A stretch of 64,000 nucleotides of DNA from Blastomonas natatoria (lineage in GTDB: Bacteria; Pseudomonadota; Alphaproteobacteria; Sphingomonadales; Sphingomonadaceae). This document shows, one piece after another, positions 17,737 through 25,810 of this stretch. The number at the start of each line of letters is the position of its first letter. The first letter of the stretch is position 1. The stretch spans positions 62,001 through 126,000 of the forward strand of contig NZ_QJJM01000005.1 of the NCBI RefSeq assembly GCF_003201955.1, in the 5' to 3' direction. Below the pieces are notes generated by a model. The model was given only the letters and a program-made list of their open reading frames with translations. It was not told the origin of the DNA and made no database searches. A program made the translations under genes and the position numbers.

Positions 17737-19184
17737 TCGATCCGCAGCTTCCGTTCGAGGGCGCAACCGACCGCACGCCGCTGGTCGTCGATGTCGACGG
17801 CACGCTGATCTGCAGCGACCTTCTGTACGAATCCGCCCTTCAACTGATCGCGACCCAGCCATGGAACGCCTGGAAACTTGGCACCTGGCTGGCCAGCGGC
17901 AAGGCGCAGCTCAAGCAGAATCTGGTCGAAACCACCGATCCGCATATCGCCACCATCCCGCTGCGCGAGGAGACGGTGGCCTATATCGCTGCCGCCAAGG
18001 CGGAAGGCCGCCCGGTCTGGCTGGCGTCCGCCTCCGACAAGAGCTGGGTCGAACAGATCGCGGCGCGCATCGACGGCATCGACGGCGTCATGGGATCGGA
18101 TGGGGTGACCAACCTTGCCGGTCCCAACAAGGCCAAGGCGCTGGTCGAGCGCTTCGGACACAAGGGCTTCGATTATATTGGCGACCATCATGTCGACATG
18201 CCGGTCTGGGATGCGGCCCGCCGTGCGATTCTGGTCGCGCAGAGCAGCGCGCTGGAGCGCGCAGTCAAGCGCCGCTTTGCCGATGCCGAGGTGATCGCCC
18301 GCCCCAGGACGCCGATCAAACCCTATTTCAAGGCGATGCGGCCCTATCAATGGGCAAAGAATGCACTGGTGTTCCTGCCCGCGATCGCCGGGCACTCGAT
18401 CGGCGAGTTCTCGGTGCTGCTCGCCGCGTTCATGGCTTTCTGGGCCTTCAGCTTTGCCGCTTCCAGCGCCTATATCATCAACGACCTGCTCGACCTTCCG
18501 GGCGACCGCGACCATCATCGCAAGCGCAACCGGCCCTTTGCCGCAGCGCAGATACCGATCCCGCGCGGCATCGCGATGGCCGCTGGCCTGATGACACTTG
18601 CGATCGTCATCGCCGCGCTGCTGCCGCTCGAATTCCTGGGCATTCTGGTCGGCTATGTCGTCATCACCCTGGCGTACAGCTTCTATCTCAAGCGCCAGAT
18701 GCTGGTCGACGTCATCATTCTGGGGGGCCTCTACACGATCCGCGTGCTCGGCGGCATTGCCGCGACCGGCGAGGAAAAATCGCAATGGCTGCTGATGTTC
18801 TGCCTGTTCTTCTTCCTGAGCCTCGCGATCGTGAAGCGCTGTTCGGAACTGGTGGCGCGTCGCGATGCCGGCAAGTCCAGCCCCCCGGGCCGCGGCTATG
18901 CCATCAACGACCTGGCGATGCTGCTGCCGCTGGGCGCGGCGGCGGGCTATGCCTCGGTCATGGTCGTGATGCTGTATCTTTCCAGCCCGCAGATAACCGC
19001 GCTGTACGCGCATCCCTTGCGCATGTGGCTGATCTGCCCATTGCTGATCTACTGGATCAGCCGGACGCTGATGCTGGCCAATCGCAACGAGATGCACGAT
19101 GACCCGATCATCTTCGCGATGACCGACAAGATAAGCTGGCTGACCGGCGTGGTGGCGGCACTCATCATCGCGGTTTCGATCTGA
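17733..19184 (+). CDS. HAD phosphatase-UbiA prenyltransferase fusion (DPPR synthase-like)
   Basis: Bifunctional 483-residue protein. Residues 1-195 are a HAD phosphatase: DVDGT at 20-24, the SASD motif II and GDHHVD near 150-155. From about 200 on it is a polytopic UbiA prenyltransferase with RPYQWAKN (from 203), the first Asp-rich motif NDLLDLPGDRDHHRKRNRP (from 250) and AYSFYLKRQMLVDV as the second. These motifs line up with mycobacterial UbiA (Rv3806c), which joins PRPP to decaprenyl phosphate. The HAD domain would then remove the 5-phosphate. The GTG start overlaps gtrA (GTGA); the stop overlaps the next ATG by one base. Confidence 0.88.
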   Translation: MIDPQLPFEGATDRTPLVVDVDGTLICSDLLYESALQLIATQPWNAWKLGTWLASGKAQLKQNLVETTDPHIATIPLREETVAYIAAAKAEGRPVWLASASDKSWVEQIAARIDGIDGVMGSDGVTNLAGPNKAKALVERFGHKGFDYIGDHHVDMPVWDAARRAILVAQSSALERAVKRRFADAEVIARPRTPIKPYFKAMRPYQWAKNALVFLPAIAGHSIGEFSVLLAAFMAFWAFSFAASSAYIINDLLDLPGDRDHHRKRNRPFAAAQIPIPRGIAMAAGLMTLAIVIAALLPLEFLGILVGYVVITLAYSFYLKRQMLVDVIILGGLYTIRVLGGIAATGEEKSQWLLMFCLFFFLSLAIVKRCSELVARRDAGKSSPPGRGYAINDLAMLLPLGAAAGYASVMVVMLYLSSPQITALYAHPLRMWLICPLLIYWISRTLMLANRNEMHDDPIIFAMTDKISWLTGVVAALIIAVSI

Positions 19185-20518
19185 TGCCTTATAGCGCGCC
19201 TCTTGCCGGCTGGGGCCGCTATCCGGTGCGTGACTGCACCGTGTGGCAGCCGACAACGGCGCAGGCCTTGCACGAGACGCTGGGGCCCCTGCCCGTCAGC
19301 ATCGCCCGCGGCAACGGGCGTTCCTATGGCGATGCGAGCCTGAATCCCGAAGCGACGATCGACATGCGCCGGCTGGACCGGCTGATCGCCTTTGACGACG
19401 CAACCGGCGCCATGGAGTGCGAGGCGGGCGTGCTGCTGTCCGATCTGGTCGCCGCCTTCGTTCCGCGCGGCTGGTTCCCGCCGGTAACGCCGGGCACGCG
19501 CATGGTCACCATCGGCGGAATGATCGCCAGCGACGTGCACGGCAAGAACCATCATGTTGCAGGCTCGTTCTGCGACCATGTCGACTGGTTCGATCTCGAT
19601 CTGGGGGATGGTCGGGTGCTGCGCTGTTCCCGGACCGAAAATCCTGATCTGTTCGCGGCGACCTGCGGTGGCATGGGGCTGACCGGCATTGTCGTGCGCG
19701 CCGCGTTTCGCATGCTCAGGATCGAGACGGCGTTCATGCGCCAGCGCACCATCCGTGTCGGCAATCTCGATCAGGCCTTGAGCGTATTCGAACAGTCGCA
19801 TGGTTCCACCTATTCGGTCGCGTGGATCGACTGCATGGCGACCGGTCGCCATCTGGGCCGCTCGGCGATCCTGCTGGGCGAGCATGCCAGGGTCGACGAG
19901 CTCGACGAACGCCGCCGCGCCGCACCGCTGGCGCGCCCGGTCCGCAAGCCCAAGACCGTACCGATCGATTTCCCCGGCTTTGCGCTCAGCGGCTTCAATG
20001 TGAAGATGTTCAACCATCTCTATTACGCGATGCAGCGTCCGGGCGATGAGGTCGTCGACATCGATCCCTATTTCTACCCGCTCGATGCGCTGTTCGAATG
20101 GAACCGCATCTACGGGCGGCGCGGGTTCGTGCAATATCAGTCGGTGCTGCCGCTGGCCGAGAGCGAGACGGGGATGCGCCGCCTGCTCGAGGCGATCTCG
20201 GCCGCCGGTGCAGGCTCGTTCCTTGCGGTGCTCAAGCGCATGGGCCCGCAATCGTTCGGGATGCTGAGCTTTCCGATGGAAGGCTATACGCTCGCGCTCG
20301 ATTTTCCGGCGACGCCCGGCAATCTGCAGCTGCTCGAACGGCTCGATGCCATCACTGCCGACCATGGCGGTCGCGTCTATCTCACCAAGGATGCGCGCGT
20401 TTCTGCGCAGATGTTTGCGGCCGGCTATCCCCGCCTGCAGGAATTTCGCAATCTTCGTGCGCAATATGGCCTCGACCAGCGCTTTTCCTCCCTGCTTTCG
20501 CAACGATTGGGACTTTGA
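19184..20518 (+). CDS. DprE1-like decaprenylphosphoryl-ribose 2-oxidase
   Basis: FAD-dependent oxidase of the VAO family, 444 residues, expected to oxidise C2 of polyprenyl-phospho-ribose. Seen: ARGNGRSYGD (residues 41-50), VTPGTRMVTIGGMIASD, HGKNHH (119-124), GGMGLTGI (162-169), and the C-terminal TKDARV with Lys402. By comparison with the mycobacterial enzyme as remembered, HGKNHH and the Lys are conserved, whereas the position of Cys387 (NICVDFP) is Ala371 here (TLALDFP). It is coupled by a one-base overlap to the UbiA fusion and followed after two bases by the DprE2-like reductase. An FAD-binding oxidase of unknown substrate is the fallback call. Confidence 0.9.
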   Translation: MPYSAPLAGWGRYPVRDCTVWQPTTAQALHETLGPLPVSIARGNGRSYGDASLNPEATIDMRRLDRLIAFDDATGAMECEAGVLLSDLVAAFVPRGWFPPVTPGTRMVTIGGMIASDVHGKNHHVAGSFCDHVDWFDLDLGDGRVLRCSRTENPDLFAATCGGMGLTGIVVRAAFRMLRIETAFMRQRTIRVGNLDQALSVFEQSHGSTYSVAWIDCMATGRHLGRSAILLGEHARVDELDERRRAAPLARPVRKPKTVPIDFPGFALSGFNVKMFNHLYYAMQRPGDEVVDIDPYFYPLDALFEWNRIYGRRGFVQYQSVLPLAESETGMRRLLEAISAAGAGSFLAVLKRMGPQSFGMLSFPMEGYTLALDFPATPGNLQLLERLDAITADHGGRVYLTKDARVSAQMFAAGYPRLQEFRNLRAQYGLDQRFSSLLSQRLGL

Positions 20519-20520
20519 CC

Positions 20521-21249
20521 ATGCTTGCATCTCCCGTCCTGATCCTGGGCGCCCGTTCGGACATCGGCCGTGCTCTCGCCAAGGGCTATGCTGCCCAGGG
20601 CTGCGAAGTGATCCTGGCCGCGCGCGGCGATATCAGCGCCGATGCCACCGATCTGGCGCTGCGCAGCCAGGCGAAGGTGCGCTCCGTCAGCTTCGACGTA
20701 ACCGACGGCAAGCCCGATGCATTCTTCGATGCGCTGGGAGTCGTGCCGGGGACGATCGTGATGGTGGCGGGGCTGCTGGGCGATCAGGCCGAATCGGCTG
20801 CCCATGACGAAGCCGCGCAGAAGGTGATGGACAGCAACTATAACGGCCCGTCGCGCTATCTGCTGGCAGCGGCCCGCCGGATGGCGAGCGTGCCCGATGC
20901 CTGCATCATCGGCATCAGTTCGGTTGCCGGCGAACGTGGCCGCGCATCGAACTTCGTCTATGGCTCGGCCAAGGCTGGGTTCACCGCTTTTCTCTCGGGC
21001 CTGCGCAACGCCCATGCCAAGACCGGGCTGCACGTGATGACGGTCAAGCCCGGCTTTGTCCGCACCCAGATGACGGCGGGCATGAAGCTCTCTCCTGTAA
21101 TGACGGCCGAGCCCGAACAGGTCGCCGATGCCATCATCAAGGCACAGGGCAGGAAGGCCGATGTGATCTACACCCTGGGTCGCTGGCGGCTGGTGATGGC
21201 GATCATCCGCGCCATTCCCGAGCCCATCTTCAAGAAGCTCTCGCTCTGA
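20521..21249 (+). CDS. DprE2-like decaprenylphospho-2-keto-ribose reductase (SDR)
   Basis: A 242-residue SDR expected to reduce the 2-keto intermediate to polyprenyl-phospho-arabinose. Cofactor motif LILGARSDIGRALA at 7-20, the Ser strand IIGISSVAGERG, and FVYGSAKAGF with Tyr147/Lys151. The ends AGLLGDQAES and IRAIPEPIFKKLSL closely resemble mycobacterial DprE2 (AFGLLGDAEE; LRHIPRSIFRKLPI, recalled from memory). This is better evidence than the SDR fold alone. The longer upstream frame overlaps the DprE1-like gene and is discarded; the ATG at 20521 follows that stop by two bases. Confidence 0.9.
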   Translation: MLASPVLILGARSDIGRALAKGYAAQGCEVILAARGDISADATDLALRSQAKVRSVSFDVTDGKPDAFFDALGVVPGTIVMVAGLLGDQAESAAHDEAAQKVMDSNYNGPSRYLLAAARRMASVPDACIIGISSVAGERGRASNFVYGSAKAGFTAFLSGLRNAHAKTGLHVMTVKPGFVRTQMTAGMKLSPVMTAEPEQVADAIIKAQGRKADVIYTLGRWRLVMAIIRAIPEPIFKKLSL

Positions 21250-21265
21250 CCGTGGCCAGGCCGCG

Positions 21266-21892
21266 ATGAACGGTCTGCTCGATCATCTGGCGGCGTTCAT
21301 GACCGAGTACCGCTGGTGGGCCGGGCCCGTGTTCGCCCTGATCGCCTTTGGTGAATCGCTGGCGGTCGCCGGCATCTTCATTCCCGCAACGCCGATCCTG
21401 TTCATGGTCGGCGTGCTTGTCGGCAACGGCCGGATCGATGCGGCATCGGTCGTGCTGTTCGGCATGGCTGGGGCGATTGCCGGCTATTGGGTGTCGTGGA
21501 AGATCGGCCATCACCTCGGCCACCGCGCCTGGCAGACGCCGGCGCTGGTGCGGCATCGGCGCGGGATTGCGAGAACCCGGCTATTCTTTCGCCGCTGGGG
21601 CGGAATTTCGCTGATCGTCGGTCGGTATCTGCTCGGCCCGTTCCAGTCGATGCTGCCGCTGGTGGCAGGCGTCGCGCGGATGGATGCACGGCGCTTTCAT
21701 CGCTGGAACATCGCCTCCGGGGTGTTGTGGGTCGTGCTGGTGCTTACCCCGGGGTTTCTCGTCGGCCGGGGTATCGCGATTGCAGGGATCGACCAGCGCT
21801 ATCAAAATCAGATGATCGCCGTGCTGACTTTCGCGAGCTGTCTTCTGATCGTCGCGGGGCTGGCGGCAATGACGCGTCGGGGCAAGGCCTGA
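21266..21892 (+). CDS. DedA family membrane protein
   Basis: A 208-residue inner-membrane protein of the DedA/SNARE-associated family, a group linked to undecaprenyl-phosphate and phospholipid translocation. It has FGESLAVAGIFIPATPILF at the start (the conserved re-entrant region with Glu) and FFRRWGGISLIVGRYLLGPF in the middle (conserved Arg pair). It starts 16 bases after the DprE2-like gene, so it probably belongs to the operon and could recycle the lipid carrier. That role is inference. Confidence 0.85.
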   Translation: MNGLLDHLAAFMTEYRWWAGPVFALIAFGESLAVAGIFIPATPILFMVGVLVGNGRIDAASVVLFGMAGAIAGYWVSWKIGHHLGHRAWQTPALVRHRRGIARTRLFFRRWGGISLIVGRYLLGPFQSMLPLVAGVARMDARRFHRWNIASGVLWVVLVLTPGFLVGRGIAIAGIDQRYQNQMIAVLTFASCLLIVAGLAAMTRRGKA

Positions 21893-21918
21893 CAGCGGCG
21901 CCGGCAACTGAAATAGCA

Positions 21919-21946
21919 TTGATCATATTATAACAATTGCTATTAT
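21919..21946 (+). promoter_or_regulatory. possible promoter/operator upstream of the first TetR gene
   Basis: An AT-rich patch in a GC-rich background. TTGATC (21919-21924) and TATTAT (21941-21946) are separated by 16 bases. An imperfect palindrome ATAACAATTGCTAT (21930-21943) lies between them, where a TetR repressor could bind. Prediction only. Confidence 0.35.
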
Positions 21947-22090
21947 TTTAGCTCCAGATCGGCCGTATTTTTGCTGGATTGAAGGGCCTGCTGGTGTCAT
22001 TCTAAGCCTCTGAAAAAGCTGGCAACCCCGATATTCCGTACAACCGGATGGCTGGCGATCTGGCAAGTTCCGTCAGTGGAGACCCAACGC

Positions 22091-22774
22091 ATGCCGCCGT
22101 TCAGTGGCCAACCCGTCGAGCTTGATCCCAAGGTTATGCCCTTGCAGGATCGCGCGCGCGCCACCTATGAACAGATCATCCAGGCGACTGGCGAACTGCT
22201 TCCCGAGATCGGCATCGAACGCCTTTCGACGAACATGATAGCCGAACGTGCGGGGCTGACGCCGCCGGCGCTCTACCGCTATTTTCCCAACAAATATGCC
22301 ATCCTGAGCGAGATGGGGCGGCGCCTGATCGCGGCGGAAAATGCGGTGGTCACCGAATGGCTGCAAAGCGACGGTTTTGCCATCGGCCGCGATCTGGAAG
22401 AGGAGGTGCAGACCTTTGCCGCGCTGCTCGACAAGCTCCGCGATGTCGTGCTTGCGCATCCCGGCGGCGCGTGGATCTATCGCGCGATGAGCGCCGTGCC
22501 CGTCCTGCAGGATATGCGCAAGCGCATGTCGAAGGAGATTGTCGACATCGTCTATCAGGCGGTGACCGAGGATTTCCCCAAGGTCGATCCCGAGCGGGTG
22601 CGCGGAGCAACCCTGCTGACGTCCATGGTCAACAACGCGGTGACCGAGACCATGGCAGACGACATGCCCACCGCCACCCTGTTGCGCAGGGAAGCAGCAA
22701 GAATGATGAGCATCTATTACCGCGATGTCGTTCTGTCGCATGCGCCGACACCCAAGGTCGAACCCGCCGACTGA
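22091..22774 (+). CDS. TetR/AcrR family transcriptional regulator
   Basis: A DNA-binding repressor of about 227 residues. The N-terminal helix-turn-helix is clear: GIERLSTNMIAERAGLTPPALYRYFPNK, shown here as its halves (TNMIAERAGLTPPALYRYF). The rest is an all-helical ligand domain with no recognisable effector. A GTG at 22076 is in frame, but the ATG at 22091 has GGAG nine bases before it and is preferred. The gene stands alone between the DedA gene and a 512-base gap. Confidence 0.88.
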   Translation: MPPFSGQPVELDPKVMPLQDRARATYEQIIQATGELLPEIGIERLSTNMIAERAGLTPPALYRYFPNKYAILSEMGRRLIAAENAVVTEWLQSDGFAIGRDLEEEVQTFAALLDKLRDVVLAHPGGAWIYRAMSAVPVLQDMRKRMSKEIVDIVYQAVTEDFPKVDPERVRGATLLTSMVNNAVTETMADDMPTATLLRREAARMMSIYYRDVVLSHAPTPKVEPAD

Positions 22775-23286
22775 GCCGCGATCGCAAGCGCATTGACAGT
22801 ATACCATTTCTGATTTTAATAGTCCTAGCTAACTAATGCGGGGCGGATATGGATCATGAGCGTGATGGCAGGGATATCGGGGGTTCCGGCCGCCCGCAGG
22901 CATGTCATCGCGTCTGAACAGTGACCCGGATTTCCAGCTCGAAGCGCCGCCCGGCCTTGCGATCGACCTTGCGGAGCCGTCGCAAGCCGCACAACACCCG
23001 GGCATTGCCGCGCCAGCCCATTGCTCCCCCGGAAGACCTGACTGAACAGTCCGCCATTCCGGCCGAAGACCCCGTTCAACGCAAGCGCATCAAGGCAGCC
23101 CATCGGGCGCGCCGCGACGCAAAGGGCAGCCTGAGATTCGGTATGGCCTTGCGCCGCGTGATGCGCGCCGCAGGCCGCGCCTCGATCCAGCGAACCCGCA
23201 GGCACAGGCCCTGGCGCGGCCGGTAAAACGAACCGGTCCGGCAGCCAGCCTTGCGTGGCGCGCATCGCCACTGCTAAGTCGGCAGC
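22775..23286. other. 512-base gap between two TetR genes
   Basis: It holds the promoter-like sequence at 22793-22820. Two overlapping micro-frames follow it: 22849-22917 (22 residues, MDHERDGRDIGG...) and 22856-22924 (22 residues, MSVMAGISGV...). Behind them is a basic, low-complexity frame at 22921-23226 (101 residues) that overlaps the second micro-frame and resembles no known family. The gap may carry a leader or small RNA in front of the second TetR gene. I see no clear RNA gene or terminator. Confidence 0.4.
22793..22820 (+). promoter_or_regulatory. strong sigma-70-like promoter without an obvious gene
   Basis: A perfect -35 hexamer TTGACA (22793-22798), a 16-base spacer and TTTAAT (22815-22820, five of six to TATAAT). 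Directly downstream is an imperfect palindrome around TAGCTA (22826-22831). It reads rightwards into the gap before the second TetR gene. The match is unusually good for this genome. Confidence 0.5.
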
Positions 23287-23910
23287 ATGGTGGCTCCTGA
23301 TCTGATACCGCGCAAACAGCCCCAGCAGACCCGAAGCCGCGAAACCATGCAGCGCGTGCTCGAGGAGGCCGAGGCGCTGCTGGTCGAGCAGGGCGTGGAC
23401 GGCTTCAACACCAATGTGCTGGCAGACAGGGCCAAGGTCGGCGTCCGCGCGATCTATCGCTATTTTCCGAACAAATGGGCCATTCTGGTCGAGCTGGTCG
23501 ACCGATCCTATGCACGCGAACGCGAATGGGTCGGCCATCTCGGTGGGCTGAGGCCGGGGGACGACTGGCGCAGCGCGGTGGATCGCATGATCGACGGCTT
23601 CTATGCCGGAGCGAGCGCCAGCGCGAGCTATGGCGTGCTGCGCGCCGCCTGTCAGGTCTCGCCCCAGTTGCGCGCGGTCGAAGCCCGCAACGTCACCCGT
23701 TTCGAGACCGATGTGGCCGACACGCTTCTTGCCCTGGGCATGACCATCGCATCCGATCGTCGGCGGATCATCGCGCAGATCATCATCGAGATTTCGGGGC
23801 GCCTGATCGACCTCGCGCTGAAGGCCGAAGATCGCTCCGATGCCGCCCTGCTACTGGACGAACTCAAGCGGATGCTCCACGACCTGCTGGCACCGTATCT
23901 CCCCGGTTGA
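23287..23910 (+). CDS. TetR/AcrR family transcriptional regulator
   Basis: 207 residues. The helix-turn-helix lies in residues 25-60 (TNVLADRAKVGVRAIYRYF), followed by a helical effector domain. It is convergent with the Coq4-like gene, 17 bases apart. That gene's own upstream region has a GTAATTAC palindrome of the kind TetR proteins bind, so this regulator or the one at 22091 may control it. The effector is unknown. Confidence 0.88.
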   Translation: MVAPDLIPRKQPQQTRSRETMQRVLEEAEALLVEQGVDGFNTNVLADRAKVGVRAIYRYFPNKWAILVELVDRSYAREREWVGHLGGLRPGDDWRSAVDRMIDGFYAGASASASYGVLRAACQVSPQLRAVEARNVTRFETDVADTLLALGMTIASDRRRIIAQIIIEISGRLIDLALKAEDRSDAALLLDELKRMLHDLLAPYLPG

Positions 23911-23927
23911 GAGCAGGAAGGAGATGG

Positions 23928-24719
23928 TCAGCCAGTCGTGGTCAAAGCCCTGGCAGGACCACCGATGCGATAGGGGTCGATGCCGGCAGCCCGCAACCGC
24001 TCATGCGCCTGACGATAGATTTTCGGCGCGGCAATGCCCATGCGCGCCCGCGCTGCCGCTAGCGGCTCTGCCAGCAAGGCGCGTACATCCTGGCGGAAAA
24101 TGGCCTGTGCGATCCTGCCATGCCGCCGCGCTTCGGCCACCGCTCGAACAAAGGGCGCGTCGCTGCGCAGCCGAAGCGCGAATTCGGCCGTGCCCGCCCA
24201 GGCGATGACGATCTCGGTCCAGTCGCGATACTGGCCGCTGGTAAAGCCGAGCACGCATTGTTCGCCCAGGGGATCGCGACCATAGCCGGTCAGCACATGG
24301 GCCAGATCGTGCGTGTCGCGCAGCCGGTTGTTGAACCATTCGAGCTGGTCGGCATGCACACGCTGCCCGGGCCATCGGCTTGCCTCGACGAGACCCGCAG
24401 CCGACAGCCCTTCCGATCGCATGAAGCTGACATAGGCGTGGGCCACGCTGCCGGGTCCGTGACGCAGCAGGCTCTCATGGTCATCCAGAATATCGACGAG
24501 CGCGGGCTCGGCTGCCATGCGGGCCCGCCCCTCCGCGCTGGCGCAGAAGCGCCGTGCGATCTGCCGCGTGCTGCGGTTCGGAAGGCAGTCTGCCATGTGG
24601 AATACCTGGGCGGTATCCTCGGCATCGCGCATCAGCGCGCGAAAATGCTGCAAGGCCCGAATCGGGCGCATCCGCCGTGCTGAACGATCGGAGGCTTCGA
24701 AGGGAAGTTCGGTGAGCAT
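23928..24719 (-). CDS. Coq4 family protein
   Basis: About 263 residues. The central motif HDLAHVLTGYGRDPLGE is an exact HDxxH-x11-E zinc-site signature of Coq4. In eukaryotes Coq4 organises ubiquinone biosynthesis and removes a ring carboxyl; alphaproteobacterial homologues are often annotated as ubiquinone-biosynthesis proteins without direct proof. The ATG at 24719 gives the usual start before the conserved region. The open frame reaches 24785, but there it crosses the AAGTAATTACTT palindrome, more likely part of the promoter. The flanking genes are regulators, not ubiquinone genes. Confidence 0.8.
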   Translation of the reverse strand: MLTELPFEASDRSARRMRPIRALQHFRALMRDAEDTAQVFHMADCLPNRSTRQIARRFCASAEGRARMAAEPALVDILDDHESLLRHGPGSVAHAYVSFMRSEGLSAAGLVEASRWPGQRVHADQLEWFNNRLRDTHDLAHVLTGYGRDPLGEQCVLGFTSGQYRDWTEIVIAWAGTAEFALRLRSDAPFVRAVAEARRHGRIAQAIFRQDVRALLAEPLAAARARMGIAAPKIYRQAHERLRAAGIDPYRIGGPARALTTTG

Positions 24720-24757
24720 GCACGCACCATCCTGACAAGGTGGAAGGTCAAGGATGA

Positions 24758-24769
24758 AAGTAATTACTT
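24758..24769. promoter_or_regulatory. 12-bp perfect palindrome AAGTAATTACTT, likely operator
   Basis: It lies 39-50 bases upstream of the Coq4-like start in an AT-rich patch. The GTAATTAC core is typical of TetR-family operators, and two TetR genes lie within 2.7 kb. No second copy was found in front of either TetR gene by eye. Confidence 0.45.
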
Positions 24770-25066
24770 CCCTTTTGCGCGTCAACCCGTCATGGCAAGG
24801 CTGGTCGTGCCGTTGCGCGCTTCAGGACGATGCCCTTGCGAACAGGGCCGGCGTTCGCGGGTCAGCTTCGCACAGCCCTCGATCGCGCGCGCCAGATTGG
24901 CCTGGGTGCGATTGAGGCAATCGATCGCATATTCTATCCTTGCACGCACAAGCTCGGTAGTTTCAGCGCGCCAACGAAGCGCCATTGCGTGACAGCGCAG
25001 GCTCCAGATTACGGAACGCGCCGCTTCTGCTGGTCAGCGGGGCAGAATATCACTGTGCGCCGGGCG

Positions 25067-25762
25067 TTATCGACGCCTGTAGCGGAAATACCAGACTTCG
25101 TGGCCCTGCGCGCGCGCCTTGGCCTCGTAGCGGGTCTCGGGCCAGCCGCCGGGCCGGGTCAGGAAATCCCCGGGCTTCTCGCACAGCCAGTCAAAGGCGG
25201 GGTGATCGTTCATCACCATCATCGCATGCGCGACATAGATCGGGTGGTCAGTACCGAAGCGGAACTCGCCGCCCGGTTTCAGCTTGGACGCGATCAGGTC
25301 GACCGGCCCCTTGTTCATCATCCGGCGCTTGGCGTGGCGCGCCTTGGGCCAGGGATCGGGATGCAGCAGATAGACGAAGCTCAGCGCGCCGTCGGGCACC
25401 CGCTCGAGCACGTCGATGGCGTTGCCCATGTGCAGCCTGACATTGTGCAGATTCTGCTCGCGCACATGCTGCAGCGCGCCGACCACGCCGTTGAGGAACG
25501 GCTCTGCGCCGATGAAGCCGTGGTCGGGCAGCATGTCGGCGCGATAGGCCATATGCTCGCCCGCCCCGAAGCCGATCTCGAAATGCAGCGGGCGATCATC
25601 GCCGAACAGGCGGCGCGACGTGATCTCGCCCTCCTCGGGCACACTGATCTGCGGCAGCAGTTTCTCGACCAGCTCGGCCTGGCCCAGGCGCAGCTTGTGG
25701 TTCTGCTGTCGGCCATAAAGCCGCCGCACCGATACGGGGTCTCCGGGTTTGTACGCAGTCAT
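25067..25762 (-). CDS. trmB: tRNA (guanine-N7)-methyltransferase
   Basis: SAM-dependent enzyme that methylates G46 of tRNA. The 231-residue protein has the SAM motif FEIGFGAGEH, the family signature LLHPDPWPKARHAKRR and a C-terminal FGTDHPIY segment. The ATG at 25762 gives MTAYKPGDPV, a normal alphaproteobacterial start; the longer frame adds a few poorly supported residues. It is followed on the same strand by a gap of about 280 bases before the Coq4-like promoter. Housekeeping gene. Confidence 0.95.
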   Translation of the reverse strand: MTAYKPGDPVSVRRLYGRQQNHKLRLGQAELVEKLLPQISVPEEGEITSRRLFGDDRPLHFEIGFGAGEHMAYRADMLPDHGFIGAEPFLNGVVGALQHVREQNLHNVRLHMGNAIDVLERVPDGALSFVYLLHPDPWPKARHAKRRMMNKGPVDLIASKLKPGGEFRFGTDHPIYVAHAMMVMNDHPAFDWLCEKPGDFLTRPGGWPETRYEAKARAQGHEVWYFRYRRR

Positions 25763-25810
25763 GGGCAACGCGCCTAGCAAAGCCGGGCGACGATGCAAGC
25801 GGCTATCGGT

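Noticed and set aside
22921-23226. 101-residue basic open frame in the gap between the TetR genes
   Set aside because: No ribosome site, very Arg-rich and resembling no known protein; left only as a remark under the gap.
24782-24985. 67-residue minus-strand frame in front of the Coq4-like promoter
   Set aside because: The end (ARNGTTSLAMTG) looks like the chance translation of an intergenic repeat seen in many genomes; no ribosome site.
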